From NCBI RefSeq assembly GCF_021730395.1, contig NC_069366.1:83927001-83991000 (forward strand): a stretch of DNA of 64,000 nt, given 5' to 3'. The position numbers were made by a program, and so were the translations under genes. Source of the DNA: Mercenaria mercenaria (Eukaryota > Mollusca > Bivalvia > Venerida > Veneridae). The notes under the pieces are model-generated. The model searched no databases and was not told where the DNA came from. It saw only the letters and a list, made by a program, of their open reading frames with translations. Shown one piece after another: positions 23,012-35,747 of the stretch (positions within the stretch are counted from its first letter, which is position 1; every line of letters starts with the position of its first letter).

Positions 23012-24412
23012 TAAGGCCACATCAAATTGAAAAGTTGTTATTCGGATTTTTTTTCTGAAAAAATTGAGGCGGCGAGCGAAAAAAATAACTTAATATTTTT
23101 TTTTTGTTTTGGAGAAAATCAGGAGCGAGCGAAGAGCGAAGAAATATATTTGTCTTCATTTGGCTCTCGACTGACTAATAATATTCTTAAAATAGAATGT
23201 ATAGCCCTTTTACATTAAAAAATAATTCCCTAGAGATTGAGAAAATCTGACCTGCAGACGGACAACAAAGCGAATTCGTGGAAAAAGGTAATAACATTGG
23301 CATACAGTACAGTGTAATCAAATAGTGTATGCTTTTGAAAACGTTGTTAGAAAATATGTAATAAAAAACAATGCATAACCTTAAACCATACTTATCACAT
23401 AAATATGTGACTTGAATATTTACTGCTATGAAAATGTAGCATTTTAGCTGACTTTACAAAGTTTTTGATACATCAAATATCTCTGTAAGTGTTACTAGAT
23501 CTATTAAAGCTTTTGACTTGAATCTTAGAATAGTTATTTACTGTCAAAGACTACACCAGGAGAAACAATACTCTTAAGTCTGAATTTAGACAGAGTTATG
23601 TCCCTTTTTAACATAGAATATTTTTATATAAGTTTTATAAATGACCAATAGCTCTGTTACTTTCAAAGCTTCTGACTATTATGTCCCTTTTACTGGCAAA
23701 GCTGTGATTCAGAAATGTCGAGCATGATGTCTTATACAGCTCTTTTTCTAGATTTAAACTTTTATAACATTAAATTTGTTGAAACAAAGTCTCAATTAAG
23801 GTCTGAAATGGAGATTAACGTGCATTAACATTAGTCTACTAAATGATTGATAAATTGGAAAATAGAAACTGGTCTGAAAACAACTCATAATGTAAATTCC
23901 TTACCCAACCAACTTTCATATGCAAATGCTGATCATTTGAACAGGAAAAACAGAAAACAGATAAGTGACATCAATAAGTATTTACCCTTATCAAAATAAT
24001 GTAGATTGATGTTATCAAATAAATTAGTATGTTTTTCTTCATCCAGTTTTCAATGAAATAAATCGATTTTTGTAGCATGTAACTTGGTAAACATTTGAAG
24101 AAAATGGCCTTACTGCATAAAAGGGAAATAACTTTAATGCAACTAAATATAGGTGTCATGATCTTTTATAGACAATGTGTGCGTAGTATGTATTTATTTT
24201 GATAAAAATTCATTTGAGAACAATCTGGGACAGGAATTATAAGCATTCATACACTTTTGCGTCCGAAAAATGTAGCGCACCAAAAAGTTTGGATTATTTT
24301 TTTTCACTGGGGCGAGCGCAAGCCAAAAACAAACAAAAAATGTTTTTTTCATGTTTCTGAAAATATACGAGCGGCAAATCCGATGAATAACTTTTTAATT
24401 TGGTGAGGCCTA
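23012..24412. mobile_element. 1.4-kb non-autonomous DNA transposon with ~38-bp TIRs
   Basis: The left end TTAAGGCCACATCAAATTGA and the inverted right end TTAGGCCTCACCAAATTAAA continue as AAAGTTGTTATTCGGATTT versus AAAGTTATTCATCGGATTT. Both subterminal zones carry GGCGAGCG-like motifs. The interior has no transposase frame but contains a diverged dispersed repeat (23,450-23,760) also seen at 29,940-30,190. It splits the paralogous intron and upstream homology of the LRAT-like copy, so it is younger than that gene duplication. The target duplication is unclear (TTAA/CTAA or TA). Confidence 0.65.
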
Positions 24413-25551
24413 ACTGCTGAAAACTGTTAGACCGTTGACCGTTGTCCTTGTTTTAACAGCTTTCTTTGAGCAGACTAAAACATGTCTGCTATCATTTTGC
24501 TTAGCTGCATTGTATCCTAAACACTTCCAGAGGATCTATTCCTAAATTTGATAAACTATCATAACAAGTCTTAGGTGAAGGTCATAAAAATATCTATCCT
24601 GTAGTACTTAATGGTCAAGAAACAGAGTTATAATGTTTTAAAAGGTTTGGTTTGCTATTACAGAAACGTGCTGCTTAATGAAAACTTCTAAGCATAATTG
24701 GTTTGAATACTGGGTATAATATCAAGTGTATTTTGCGAAAATAAAATGTTGGAACTTGACAAAGTATATGTTGCCCTCACCGCCACACTTCTGGTAGAAA
24801 AAAGAAATTGAAATCTTATTCACCTGAAGAAAGGGAACGTCAATATATTCTTCTGATCTTAGTCCCTGCGAATGGACCCTGTTTCCATTCAAAGGCAGAA
24901 CTAGCATTTGCTTGATGAACAGCAAGGCGTGGAAAGTGTGTACCTGTTCTGGGAACTATTTTGAATATTGTTGAAAATACTGGTAACAAAACAGACTGAA
25001 TAACCCTTGTTTGATTGAAATACAAGTGGTTATAAAACGGTGTAACGACTGAACTAAATTGTCAAACTGTTCGCAAACATTATAACGCCTTATATATTTA
25101 ATAAATTGCCTTGAAATTGAAACGTTTTATACTTTCTTTCTAAGCTCTTTTCCATTTCTTATCATGTAAGTGTTACCCATAATATAAAATACATGGTAGG
25201 TGAATTTTGCGTTATACTCTTTCAGTTATTTCACTGGCCTACGAACAGTTTTTACAAGATAGTGGGGCAGTGACAAACACGGCCAGCATTCCACAGCTAT
25301 CCTTGTTTTTCACATATAATTTCGAGCATATCAAGACAAGCAAAAAAGAATTTTACGAAGAAAAAATACTGTTTCATCTGATTTTCTTACAAATAGTCTT
25401 TTCACACGTATTCATTGTTTGCTTCTACGAAAATAAAACTGTTGGGATTTTAATATATATATATCCCAGAAGCATATACAAGGAGAAAAAAACGATTGAT
25501 TAAATATATCTGATTTTCCTCATAATTTGCTATTTTATTGTAGGAGCATAA

Positions 25552-26061
25552 ATGGCTAGTGGCGGTAAAGCTAAATTAGGGGATGACTGGACATACAAGA
25601 TTTACTTCGACCCAGAGGCTAACGAAGACACGGGTAAAAGTTATATAATCGAAGAAGAAGAACTTATTGAAAAACTGACAAAACTTGTAGACACATGAAA
25701 AAATAGATATGGTGTATGCCTTTAAAAATCCCCTTACTGAAATACAGTTGACTGATTTCTTTCTACATCATATGTTCATAGTATTTGAAACACATAATTG
25801 GTGGTGGTCTATTGAAAAGAACTCGTCGGGAATAACAACCCAAAGAAGCAAAATAAGTACAGACAATCGAATCGGTTGCCTGAAATTAAAGAGGTCAAGT
25901 CTGACAAAGGGAGATTGAGCGTTTTTGATTTGATAAACTGGCTCTATAAAGAGAATGAGCTGAACAAAGCGTATAAATTTCTCTATAGTAATTGTCAGCA
26001 TTTTGCAAGGGATGTGTTTGATCATGTCGCAGAACGGGAGTACTTGAAAATAGCTACGTAA
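25552..26061 (+). pseudogene. LRAT/NlpC-P60-like gene, dead paralogue
   Basis: About 90% identical to the coding exon at 42,980. It follows the same acceptor (GCTATTTTATTGTAG|GAGCATAA) and starts MASGGKAKLGDDWTYKIYFD. It is disabled: relative to the intact copy two bases are missing in the codons after LVDT (near 25,694), shifting frame, and ~22 bp are missing after QRSK (near 25,855). The distal half still reads KVFDL-like sequence to NCQHFARDVFDHVAEREY. The proposed first exon is 8.2 kb upstream, and the intron has been enlarged by two transposons. Homology with the intact copy continues ~270 bp downstream (for example the AATGCAATAATATCATTTTA block). Confidence 0.8.
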
Positions 26062-27884
26062 ATAATACAGTCAGAAAAGCAAAGCTAGGTGGTAAAAACA
26101 ATACGAATATGTTTGATTAAAATATTTATCCGCGATATTTTGGCAATACCTTTCATACTACAAATATTACATTTGTAAAAATTAGCACACATTTAGAAAC
26201 AGATTAAGAAACATATATACATTGTTATACAAAATTCAACAATTCCAATTCCAAAACAATCGAGTAATGCAATAATATCATTTTATAACGATCTCTACCA
26301 ATTTTAAGACAATTGCCAAAATATCAATACGACGTTAGACTTTCCATTTCAATAGCAGCTGAACAGACTTATTCAAGAAAGTTTAAACTAAAATTGGGAA
26401 CAACACACCAAGAAGATATTTTAAGTCTACTTATTTACTTTATTAATAAGAGGTTTTGATCAGTCATTACAGTCAAGACCTTAAGACAGCGTAAATATAT
26501 TTTTGAGTTCTTCTTGCGAATATTTCTTTTAAAGATTAATGTATTTGTTCCATTTTTGCAGCAATGACAGAATGTTCAGATACACACCGCATTCTTCATC
26601 TGCATAGTCGAGTATCACAGACAAGTCTTATATCAGTTTTGGCATCAATTGAACACATAAACTTTTCCTTTCCTATGAGTTTTCATGTATGATGTACAAA
26701 AATTAAGAATCGAAAATGGAGTTGGCTCCCTTTCAAATAATATGCTCCGTAGGAAATACTGAGATTTCTAAAATGTTACTGGTATAAAAATGATGTTTCT
26801 ATTTTTCCACAATGGGAAACAGTGTTTCTTTTTCTTTGGTACGATTGGCATGAATTTAACAACATAATTGCTCTCTGAATTACTTGAAAAGACAACACGT
26901 TTTTATACGAAATGTTGGAGGTATATTATTTCTGTTTTCCTAACTGTTAACCGGATACTAACTTGTAGTGATAAATAACTGTTTGGTAAAATTGTTGAGA
27001 AAATGTTACCGTAGAGTTAACTATCTTAGAGAAGATCTTACGGGAACTTTTTTTCTGAAAGACCAACGTAAGCATCACGACGAGAATGAAATTGTTACAG
27101 GCTTGGTTTGATTGAACTTGCTAATAAATCATATAGCTACATTTTCAACGGCTTTGATGGGAGAACATTTTCATTTCTGACATTTTTCATTTTCAGCAGT
27201 TCTGCTAGAGACCTATTTATTCAAGAAAATGACCCATTTTAAAGAGTTAGAACCCTATTAGCAAAATATGTTTATTATTTTATGAATTGTTGTAATAACT
27301 CCCTTTTAATAAAAAAATATATAAAGAAGTGGAGTATTGCTTTTGATTTTAAGAAAACTTTACATTTGAATTTGATAGATACTGTTATTTTTCAACACAC
27401 TGAATCAAAAAGCAAGTTTTAAAACAGTGTGTAGTTTCGACATTCGTGTATTTCCAATCTACCCTTGTTGCGCAACGAAGCTAGGTAAAGGGAGGTAAAT
27501 TAAAAATAATAAATAATAATATTTACAAACTTACGTTTCCTTTGAAGTCCGGCTAAGTATAAACATTAGACAAATGTAATACAATAGTTCTTATATTCAT
27601 ATGATTTCTTAGGCAAACATTATCAAATTTATACATATGCTATGATAAATCTTGATTGAGCAACCAGGAAAATCAAATTTTAAACATATATCCAGTGAAA
27701 TTCTAACGTGTTCAGAAGTCAGTGAACCTGATCAGTTACCAACTTCATTATTTGATTAAACTCTGATTATAGACCACATATAAATTTAGATTCAATTAAT
27801 ATACATGCCTTGCAACAACCTTGAACTTCTAATTTTTACATTGGAACATTGTGTACAAATATAATGGAATATATGAAATTATTT
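26062..27884. other. 3' flank of the dead copy and unassigned sequence
   Basis: The first ~270 bp are paralogous to 43,511-43,770. The rest shows no supported gene. Confidence 0.5.
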
Positions 27885-28425
27885 CTCGTAAGACCTAACA
27901 ACGATATCCTAATTGATATGCATGAAATCGACGCCGTTTTTAAAATTCTTGTTTTGCTTAATGCTGAGGATACAGTCATTTTAGGTGAGGAAGAAGTTTC
28001 TTTTCAATCATGTCTTGATAATTTTTAACAGTACTGCCAAACTTGGAAACTTAACATGATTTTTTTTCTAAAACAAATATAATAGTTTTCGGTACAAACA
28101 AACCTAGCAGATATTCATTTAGCATAAATGGTCAAACTATAGACGTAGTTAAGGAATACAAATATTTAAGGGTAGTTTTTTCTGCTTCTAGGAGTTTTTT
28201 GCCTTTCAAAAAATATTGTCACACAGGCGAATAAAGATAGGCATCTGTTATACATGAGAATAAACAATCTTGACCTCCCCATAGATCTCCAAATAAAGCT
28301 TTTTTGATCATACTGTCCTACCTATCCTTACTTACGGAAGTGAAATTTGGGGCTATGAGAACCTAAACTTAATTGAGCAAGTTTTACGTAAAATTACCAA
28401 AACGAGGAGAAGTACAACCGATTGT
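27885..28425 (+). mobile_element. LINE reverse-transcriptase fragment
   Basis: Remnant of a non-LTR retrotransposon. VLLNAEDTVILGEEE near 27,957 stands where an active reverse transcriptase has LLYADDTVILSE, so the catalytic YADD box has decayed to NAED. Further downstream in shifted frames lie KEYKYLRVVFS (28,150), RINNLDLP-like sequence and LPILTYGSEIWGYENL (28,325), the thumb and connection region of CR1/Jockey-like enzymes. Several frameshifts and stops are present, so it is an old 5'- and 3'-truncated copy. Confidence 0.75.
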
Positions 28426-28429
28426 TCAT

Positions 28430-29395
28430 ACACATAATATATTGTTTTCTATTATACTTATTTGCTCACATGTTATTGCAGAATACTAGTATTTTATAAT
28501 CTGTTTCATCAAAAATAGTTATATGTCCTATTCTGTTCTGTTCTTTAGAAACAGGAAAACAGGGTAATGCAGTTTGCTTTCCAGTTCTGTCATCAGAAGT
28601 GAAAACGTTAAACATCATCCGAATGCACAAGTTAAATCAATTAATTATTATTTGAACATTGAAAAAAAATACATACGACGAATAAGGGATTACAATGAAA
28701 AATACTCGGTTTTTTTTTATTTTAGTCTAATGTAACCAATAAAACGGCTCAAAACGGTAACTTAAAGAAACATCGTATTCCGCTAGAAGGATGTATGTGA
28801 CTGTCGCAGGGTAGGTTCCCTGACGTTATTATTTAGTATTATTTAGTATTGTGATGTCTTGCATTGTCCTCCATAATTTACTTTCGTTATGTTTGTCGTT
28901 GTATTGTTTGCCATATACATATTAACATATTTACTATTCAATACTGCATTCATACACTCCACACCTATCACATACAGCTGTTACGTAAAAGGGTAACGAT
29001 TGCCTGTTACAGTAAGTAAAATTAACAGAAAAACAAACCATCAACTATTAACAATAACACAATTTTGTTCATAAAAGTAATGATTCAAAAACCTTAAAAA
29101 TGTCAAATAGCCGTAAAATCCAATCTTATTTGTTAAAATAGTCAAAGTCCTGTCCAGATCGAAATTAAATCAAATCAGTATAAATTCCACAATATTTCAC
29201 AGCAGTTCCAAACCAGATTTAGTATATCCAAAGAATATAAATCGACTCTTCAAATATAATTTTTTAAATCCACAATTTTTATGTAAATCCTTCAAAAATG
29301 TTAAATATCCAAATTGGTAATAGTTTGTTATTAAGAAATACAGGACGTACTAATACGTATTTATGGTGGCTGATTTCTGTCATTTCGTGTTTTCA
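28430..29395. other. Unassigned AT-rich sequence
   Basis: No gene recognised; a short ATTTAGTATT duplication occurs near 28,830-28,850. Confidence 0.5.
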
Positions 29396-29398
29396 CTA

Positions 29399-29477
29399 GG
29401 CGGGGTCGCGGGCGAACATTTCGACTTTTCGCCCAGCGACCTCGCTAATAAGAGAGTTTTCGCCTCGCGACCCCGCC
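29399..29477. repeat. GC-rich hairpin
   Basis: The arms GGCGGGGTCGCGGGCG and CGCCTCGCGACCCCGCC pair over ~17 bp around a 46-bp loop that holds TTTCGACTTTTCGC. The same TTTCGACTTTTCGC follows the right arm at 29,494. It is a strong GC island in AT-rich DNA and possibly the core of a small foldback element. Confidence 0.75.
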
Positions 29478-29934
29478 GTTTTATTTCTCTTATTTCGACT
29501 TTTCGCAGCGTGACTTTTTGCATTTTCGTTTTGTAACTTTTATGTGTTTATGATATAGGTTTCCAGACAACTGTTAACTCTTGTATTATGTTTGCTATAT
29601 TTTTAATCATCCGTGTTAATTTTAGCGTTGTTATTCCGGATTTAAGGTAATTTCCCCCACAATGAATAATCAAAACTTCCGTTGGTGGATTGAAAGTATC
29701 AATATCATATCACAGTATCATATATGTCACAAATTTTCATCCCTATGAAGCTTTCCCATAAAACTTTAACGAAATTACCTAGACCCAAATCCGCATCGGG
29801 ACGTAAATAAGCTGCCTGTTGTGCTCCTCTGATGAGTGAATCACCTGTTATCCATACATTGTGGGTCTTGACTTTCACTATTATTAGATTTAAACGATCC
29901 CAATAGCTCTGGTTTGGGTTTTGACAGAGTTGTG

Positions 29935-30195
29935 TCCTTTCTTAACTTAGATTTGTTTTAGGTAAAGTGTTTGATAAAGACTGATAAAGTCAAATATCTC
30001 GTTACTATCAAAGCTTTTGACGTGAAACTTAAAATATTATTTACTATCAATGTCTCTACCAGGAGAAACAATCCCCATAGCTCTGATTTGAATTTAACAA
30101 TTTGAGTTATGGCCCTTTGTAACTTAGATTTTATTTGTTAAAGTTTTATAAAGTTTTTACTGGCAAAGCTCTAACTCAGAGTCGGGCACTGAGAA
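29935..30195. repeat. Diverged dispersed repeat (also at 23,450-23,760)
   Basis: AAAGCTTTTGACGTGAAACT, TACCAGGAGAAACAAT and TTTGAGTTATGGCCCTTT have counterparts in the same order inside the 1.4-kb element at 23,500-23,620. It is a repeat family of unknown class. Confidence 0.6.
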
Positions 30196-30639
30196 GGGTC
30201 GAACGTGCTGTCTTACAGCCCATGTTGAAATACATTTAATAAAAAAAAACATACATTTTAAAAAATTGTTTTAACAACAGAAAAAATAATTATTCAATGT
30301 AAAAGAAACTACAGAAGCTTTATAATAGCTGTAGCAGTAACACTGGCGTGAGTTTCTTCTTATATGTACTAATGTAGATATTTAGGAGAGTCTGTAAACA
30401 ATTGTTCCATCTCTTGTTCACTGTAAATAAGACTGTTTTAAACTGTTGAATGGCACTGCTTAAATACGTTTATGTCGTTTTCCTAGATTTTAGATAATAA
30501 TCATGACAGAATTTTAATCAATGATAATACCGGTAATAGTAAATATGAGTATGTTTTCTTAAGGTTTGCTTTTTATATATTTATACACGAGCATTTTTGT
30601 GTTTTACATGCCATGCCTTTTTGTTTCCATTAGGTGTGT

Positions 30640-31020
30640 TAGAGATTCACCTGGAGGGGATTACTTTTATTTACACCGTCCCATCTCTTTGGAACATGGT
30701 GGGGGTAAGAGTGAGGTTGGGTGCGCACTATAAACCGGTTTAAGCTCCCCAGTGGTGTTTTTGCCACTGACCGTTCCAAGGCGGTGCCCCACTGTGTTCC
30801 TTTGTTTGTTCGTTTTGTCCTTGTGTGTTGACTTTGTGTGCGTGCGTGTGTGTATGCTTATTGTTCGTCTTGTCCTTATGTGTTGGCTTTAAGTGTGTGT
30901 GTGTGTGTGTGTGTTGTTCGTTTTGTCCTGATGTGCGAGCTTTGAGTGTGTGTGTGTGTGTGGTGCACGCGTTTGCGTGCTGGGGGGTTCGTTTTGAGGA
31001 GGCTGCGCTTTTGGTGCGTG
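30640..31020. repeat. GT-rich dispersed repeat
   Basis: The fixed left part AGCTCCCCAGTGGTGTTTTT GCCACTGACCGTTCCAAGG is followed by three alternating TTCGTTTTGTCC and (TG)n blocks, then GTTTTGAGGAGGCTGCGCTT. I recall this block as a common bivalve repeat. The frames it opens on both strands are artefacts of the repeats. Confidence 0.6.
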
Positions 31021-31495
31021 GCATTCCCTATTTGATATTTTTCTTTGTTTTTACAATTATGGCTGGGTTTTTATAGTAGAAGTCAAATTTATCTGTCGCA
31101 ATCTCTTATAATTCATAAATGAATGACACTGTACACTGTATTAATGTTTTTTATTATCTATGTTGTATTTTGATGTACAGTGAAGAGACTATGATAAGGA
31201 ATAAGTATATATATAAAAACATGCGCTATCTCAAGTTATGGCGTCACCTCTTGCTGAGAAGTGTTATATAAAGTGTTATATGCCCTAAAATAATAATAAT
31301 AACATTATTTTAAGAAGGTAACATATTTAGAGTATATAGTATACATACAACCTATTTCCAATATGGCCTTCTATATAAATGTAAATACACAGTATCTACA
31401 AAAATAAGATAAAAAGTAACAGTAGCACAATTTATACGACAAACACACTAAACAAATGATTTTACCAGAAGAATAAATCAGTGTAATGCATTTTG
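31021..31495. other. Unassigned AT-rich sequence
   Basis: No gene or clear repeat recognised between the GT-rich repeat and the LINE remnant. Confidence 0.4.
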
Positions 31496-31499
31496 CATA

Positions 31500-31885
31500 C
31501 ATGTACACTCATCCATCAATATTATAAATTTTAAAAGCTAACATATGTCACAAAAATGCATGATAATTAATGAAGATAAAATAATCTCAGTATTGGTAAC
31601 GTTGTTCTTGTAATAAATAATTCTTAATTTTTCCTTTAAATGTTGATAGATTATCTTGCTGTTTGATGGAATTAAATTCCATAAATGTGCGGCTTTGTAT
31701 GAGAAAGTTTTTTTCAAGTACATTGTTGTTTGTTAGGGGCTTCAAAAGAGAAAGACCTTTACGTGCCGAAGAATGAAGAGTATATCTATCGTTGTGAGAA
31801 AAAGATAATAATTCAGACATATATTTTGGTACAAGTTTATGGTCACATTTTATTTCTAAGTTAATGACTTGATTTGACAATACTT
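31500..31885 (-). mobile_element. LINE C-terminal fragment
   Basis: Two overlapping minus-strand frames. One contains NNDRYTLHS-like sequence and LFLLKPLTNNNVLEKNFLIQ-like sequence. The other contains KKTFSYKAAHLWNLIPSN and then LKEKLRIIYY. The F-Y-x-A-x-LWN-x-xP pattern followed by a short basic helix is the conserved end of ORF2 in Jockey/CR1-like LINEs. The two frames overlap because of a frameshift near 31,720, so the copy is dead. Confidence 0.6.
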
Positions 31886-31985
31886 ATGTTAAACTGAGAA
31901 TATTATAATACACAGGAACACTACTCAAAATATACATTCTATATATATTCATCGCATTTAACAAACTTTCAATTTCAGGCGCGAT

Positions 31986-32850
31986 GCTGAAATATACTAA
32001 TTCTTTTTGAATTACCGTGCTGCATTTGAAAAAATAAATGTAGTATTACCTCCAAAGATGTTCATATATTCAGCTCATAATGCAATTACCTATGTAAATT
32101 CAACAGTAATTAATACAGCAAAGCCAGAGAATTTTAGTACAGTTTCGTTATTTGTAAAAAAAGAACAACAACATTTGTACATTAACTTATTGATATTATT
32201 TACTACACATCAAAGAAATGCATATGAGGATCTGACTCCAGTACGTTTAAAATACTGATTAAGAACACGTGAATATAATAAAACCTATATCATACAGTAG
32301 CTAACTCATGCAATTACCTTAACACAGGATTTTCATGCTATTTTCACGCTGATTTTGTCAGCAATCGCAATGTGTTGAAATCTTGATGTAAAAATGTCCC
32401 AAAAGTAAAAAGATACTAATACCTCTCAAAAACCTGTGCTGCATTTGAAACAGCATTTGTTATGTCATTACCTCCTACGTTTGTTTATACATGTATAAGC
32501 AGCTGTCAACTTGTTACGCAATTATCTAATATGTTGAAGAGTAGTGAATACTACAAAGCCGAAATAGTTTAATACAGTTTTATTTTATTAAGTATTTTTC
32601 AAATTTAGAGACCACATTAATCATAAAAATTAGTACATTATCTGATTGATTTTATCTACTACACATCAAAGAAAATGACAAGGATCTGACTCCAATACAT
32701 TCCTAAAACTGTTTAAACATTTGGGAAAATTCTAAAGCTTAGATCATAGCTAACTCGAGCATTTACCTTAACACGGGAATTTTATGCTATTTTTGCGCGG
32801 TTTTTGTTTAGCGATCGCCAAGTCTAGAAATTCATGATAGAAAAATTTTT
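31986..32850. repeat. Diverged tandem duplication, ~420-bp unit
   Basis: Unit 1 (from ~31,990) and unit 2 (from ~32,410) share, in order, GTGCTGCATTTGAAA, ATTACCTCC, ACTACACATCAAAGAAA, GATCTGACTCCA, the TAGCTAACTC block, TTACCTTAACAC and AGCRATCGC. Unit 2 has drifted with small indels. An open frame in unit 1 (32,007-32,258) is not preserved in unit 2. Confidence 0.75.
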
Positions 32851-34075
32851 TCAACAAAGTACGGGCTATAAAGTGTGTTGTACATGTCCGAAATAATTGT
32901 AGTTTACGACGGTTCAAATAAAATGATAATGCTGCGGCTGCACGGGTTTAGGATCATTTGGCAAAAATATAGAAACCGTGAGACATCAATTAAACATATG
33001 GGAATCACAGCAAAACAATTTTCATGCAAAAAATAAAATAAAATTTGATGTTCACATAACGAACAGATATATCCTACATAAAAATTGTCCCCAGATTCTG
33101 CAACCTGAAGCACACTATTTTAAAACTTATATCATGAATTTGCTATATTTTAATAAGCGTCTTATCTTTATAAACTGTCGCTTTTAGCATTATAAAAGTT
33201 ATTAAATTGTTACACAAAAACCGTTGACGTGTAAAGTTTGAAAGCTCAAAGTCTCAGTGCGTTACTGAAATACCAAGGGTAATTTTTACAATGCATATGC
33301 TCATTAACCAAAAGGAGTTTTTTCTGTCACTGACATTCCTATCATTCTACAGTAAGTATGAGTATGACATACAATTATATCTGCGCATGATATTTTCTTC
33401 AACTTCAGGTCCGTAGAAGTTCAATTTGATCAAAACAACGTTTTAAGAAATTTTGTTTGTTGGACGGGGTAGGAACGACCTCACTCACCTGCTTATCAGA
33501 TTTGTTTATTCAGTGATATATCACACCGTGCGTTTATTGCGGTAGCATTTTATGTGGTATTTTGGGGAAATAAAGAACGAAAATTATTGATGATTGAACT
33601 GACAGTGCTGATGAAATAGAAACAATCACAGTATTCTACAGATGAGTTCCCGAGGTATTAGAAAATACAATATGTAACGCATCGTATGAATTCACAATTT
33701 ATTATACATGTACTAATAGTTTGATTGAAACTTGAAAACAAAGAAATTTCATTGCGATTGAAGGGTTTTATTGAATATAAAGCTTTTAAATACATAACGA
33801 TATTATTCGTTGTACATATATGGTTATTTCATACTTCACTCATGTAATGACCGACACAAAATAAGACATTTCCCTATTCGGTGTTGACACATTAACGCAG
33901 TATTTATTATGGGTGCAAGTATATTTATCTTTAGTTTTGACAGTGGCATACGTATGATTTACTGGTATTAATAGCATTGAGAGAAACACAAATATATAAT
34001 AATCATAAAAATACTTACGATATAAATGTTTTGATTAAAACAACAATATCATGAATTTAAAATACCTATGGCTGA
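32851..34075. other. Unassigned AT-rich sequence
   Basis: Nothing supported; short overlapping frames near 32,904-33,187 lie on both strands and show no motifs. Confidence 0.5.
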
Positions 34076-34079
34076 TTTC

Positions 34080-34390
34080 ATTTTAATCTTCCTTGATCAG
34101 AACGATTTTTGCACGAGCATTCCGTTTCTGCATATACTTTGTTTGAAAGAGAAACTAATAAACTTTGCGGTAATTTCAGCTGTTGCTTCAGCTTTCATTT
34201 TCCTACCTTTGTAATGTTTTACTTTATATACATTTTCGTGATCGAAACTCCAGATAGTTTTGTTTGCAATCAAATCAGTTTCTAAAGGAAAAATCGTCAC
34301 AAAATTGGGAAAGACTTTCCGAGTGTGGGATTCGAACACACGACCTTCACAATTTTTTGAAAGATTAACTATGTAAAGTCAACGTTTACT
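34080..34390 (-). mobile_element. tRNA-derived SINE (minus strand)
   Basis: The minus strand carries GGTCGTGTGTTCGAATCCCA (34,330-34,350), a good pol III box B with T-arm pairing (TGTG...CACA). The body then runs through TTTCCCAATTTTGTGACGAT. The frame 34,097-34,339 lies within it and is probably not a gene. Ends are approximate. Confidence 0.5.
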
Positions 34391-34399
34391 GAAGCCTGG

Positions 34400-35178
34400 T
34401 TTTCTAGAAAAAGATAAAAACAAAACCTTTATATGGGAAAATAGTTTGGAAACAAACTAACTATGACTGGAAATGCTGTAAACTTTGTTTAAGTCTTTTT
34501 TAAATATTGATTGTTATTTTCCCGGGCAAGAAATAACGATTTTTATGCAAAGTCAGGGACTGCGAGTCATTGCGGAGTTTGAATTAAGATTCCCCGATTT
34601 TTATTTCCTGTTTCCGCATATCGAACCTTAAATTGTTCTTTGCATTTAAATAAGCGCAAAGTTCGTTTTTCTAAGAATATCAAGTTTTCGTTAACCTGTT
34701 ATCGGAGAGAAAAGCGCAAATAAAAATAAATGCTTTGTTTCTGTCATTCTTCCTGATTTAGAGTCATGTGTCTGCCTCAGTTCTATCTTATTCAAATTAA
34801 TTACCTACTACTATTGTTTTCGTCTCAAGCCTGAGTCATGAGTTGATATCCAACTCTGGGAACGTCATTTGTGTAATGCCTTATCTTTTTGAAACTTATT
34901 ATTATTAAATAGCAAACGGTACTATAGTTTAAATCATGATAATGTATACAATGTATAATAATACACATTTTAAATGTAGGAACACAATAACTGAAACATA
35001 TACTGAATATTACGCCGATTGGGAGATTATCCAAATAAGTTGTCTGTGTTTTTGTGTATGCATGATTTCGTTAATTCGAAAAGGTTTTTAAAGGAACCAC
35101 ACTTATATGTTTGACTGTTAATTCTGTCTTTTGAACGAGTAGAATTGAAGGAAAAATAAATTGTCTGCTTAGTACAGA
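34400..35178. other. Unassigned AT-rich sequence
   Basis: Nothing supported. Confidence 0.5.
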
Positions 35179-35180
35179 TT

Positions 35181-35747
35181 CAAGGGCGGATCCAGGGATT
35201 GGGACATTTTTTCTCGCTCGCTACGCTTGCAAAGGTAATTCATCATTTGTTCTGGGTGAAAATATAAACATGAATTATTTTTCTCGCTCGCTATGCTCGC
35301 ATACGCAATATGTCTTTTGTTTGGGTAAAACAATGCTTTTTTTTCTTGCTCGCTACGCTCGCACAATAAAAGTCCGACAGATTTGCATGAGCTCCTATAA
35401 AGATTTTTATTTTACGTTAATAAACTTTAGTAACCCCTCCCCATAAAAATCCTCAGAAATCGGGCTTAGAAATTCCATTCCGAGATACTTTAGCAAGAAT
35501 AAGTCTGACGAGTCAAAAACATAGACTATACGTAGCATGTTTTTAAGGTTGATTTTATCACCTGTCCTTTTAAAATACCAAAAAAAAGCACATCAGAACG
35601 CCAAGAATGCACCATATGGATCTATTGTTTTCAAAATGTTCCGGTCGGGTGGGGGGGGGGGGGAGATGGGGACATGCCCACAGACCCTCCTAGTTGTTCT
35701 GCTACAAATATTTTGCACCCATTACACCAAATCCTGTATCCGCCCTG
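35181..35747. mobile_element. hAT-like non-autonomous element
   Basis: The ends CAAGGGCGGATCCAGG and CCTGTATCCGCCCTG form short imperfect terminal inverted repeats of the CAGGGGCGGATCC type typical of hAT transposons. Inside, TTTTTCTCGCTCGCTACGCT-like blocks occur three times (35,209, 35,279, 35,343) and there is a G14 run near 35,649. No transposase is present. An exact 8-bp target duplication is not visible (flanks ACAGATT and AGATTTG). Confidence 0.6.

Noticed and set aside
30740-31076. Thr/His-rich and Cys/Val-rich frames on both strands
   Set aside because: Produced by (TG)n blocks of the GT-rich dispersed repeat.
34320-34352. Possible tRNA gene (GTTCGAATCC T-arm)
   Set aside because: No complete cloverleaf or acceptor stem; it fits the head of a tRNA-derived SINE.
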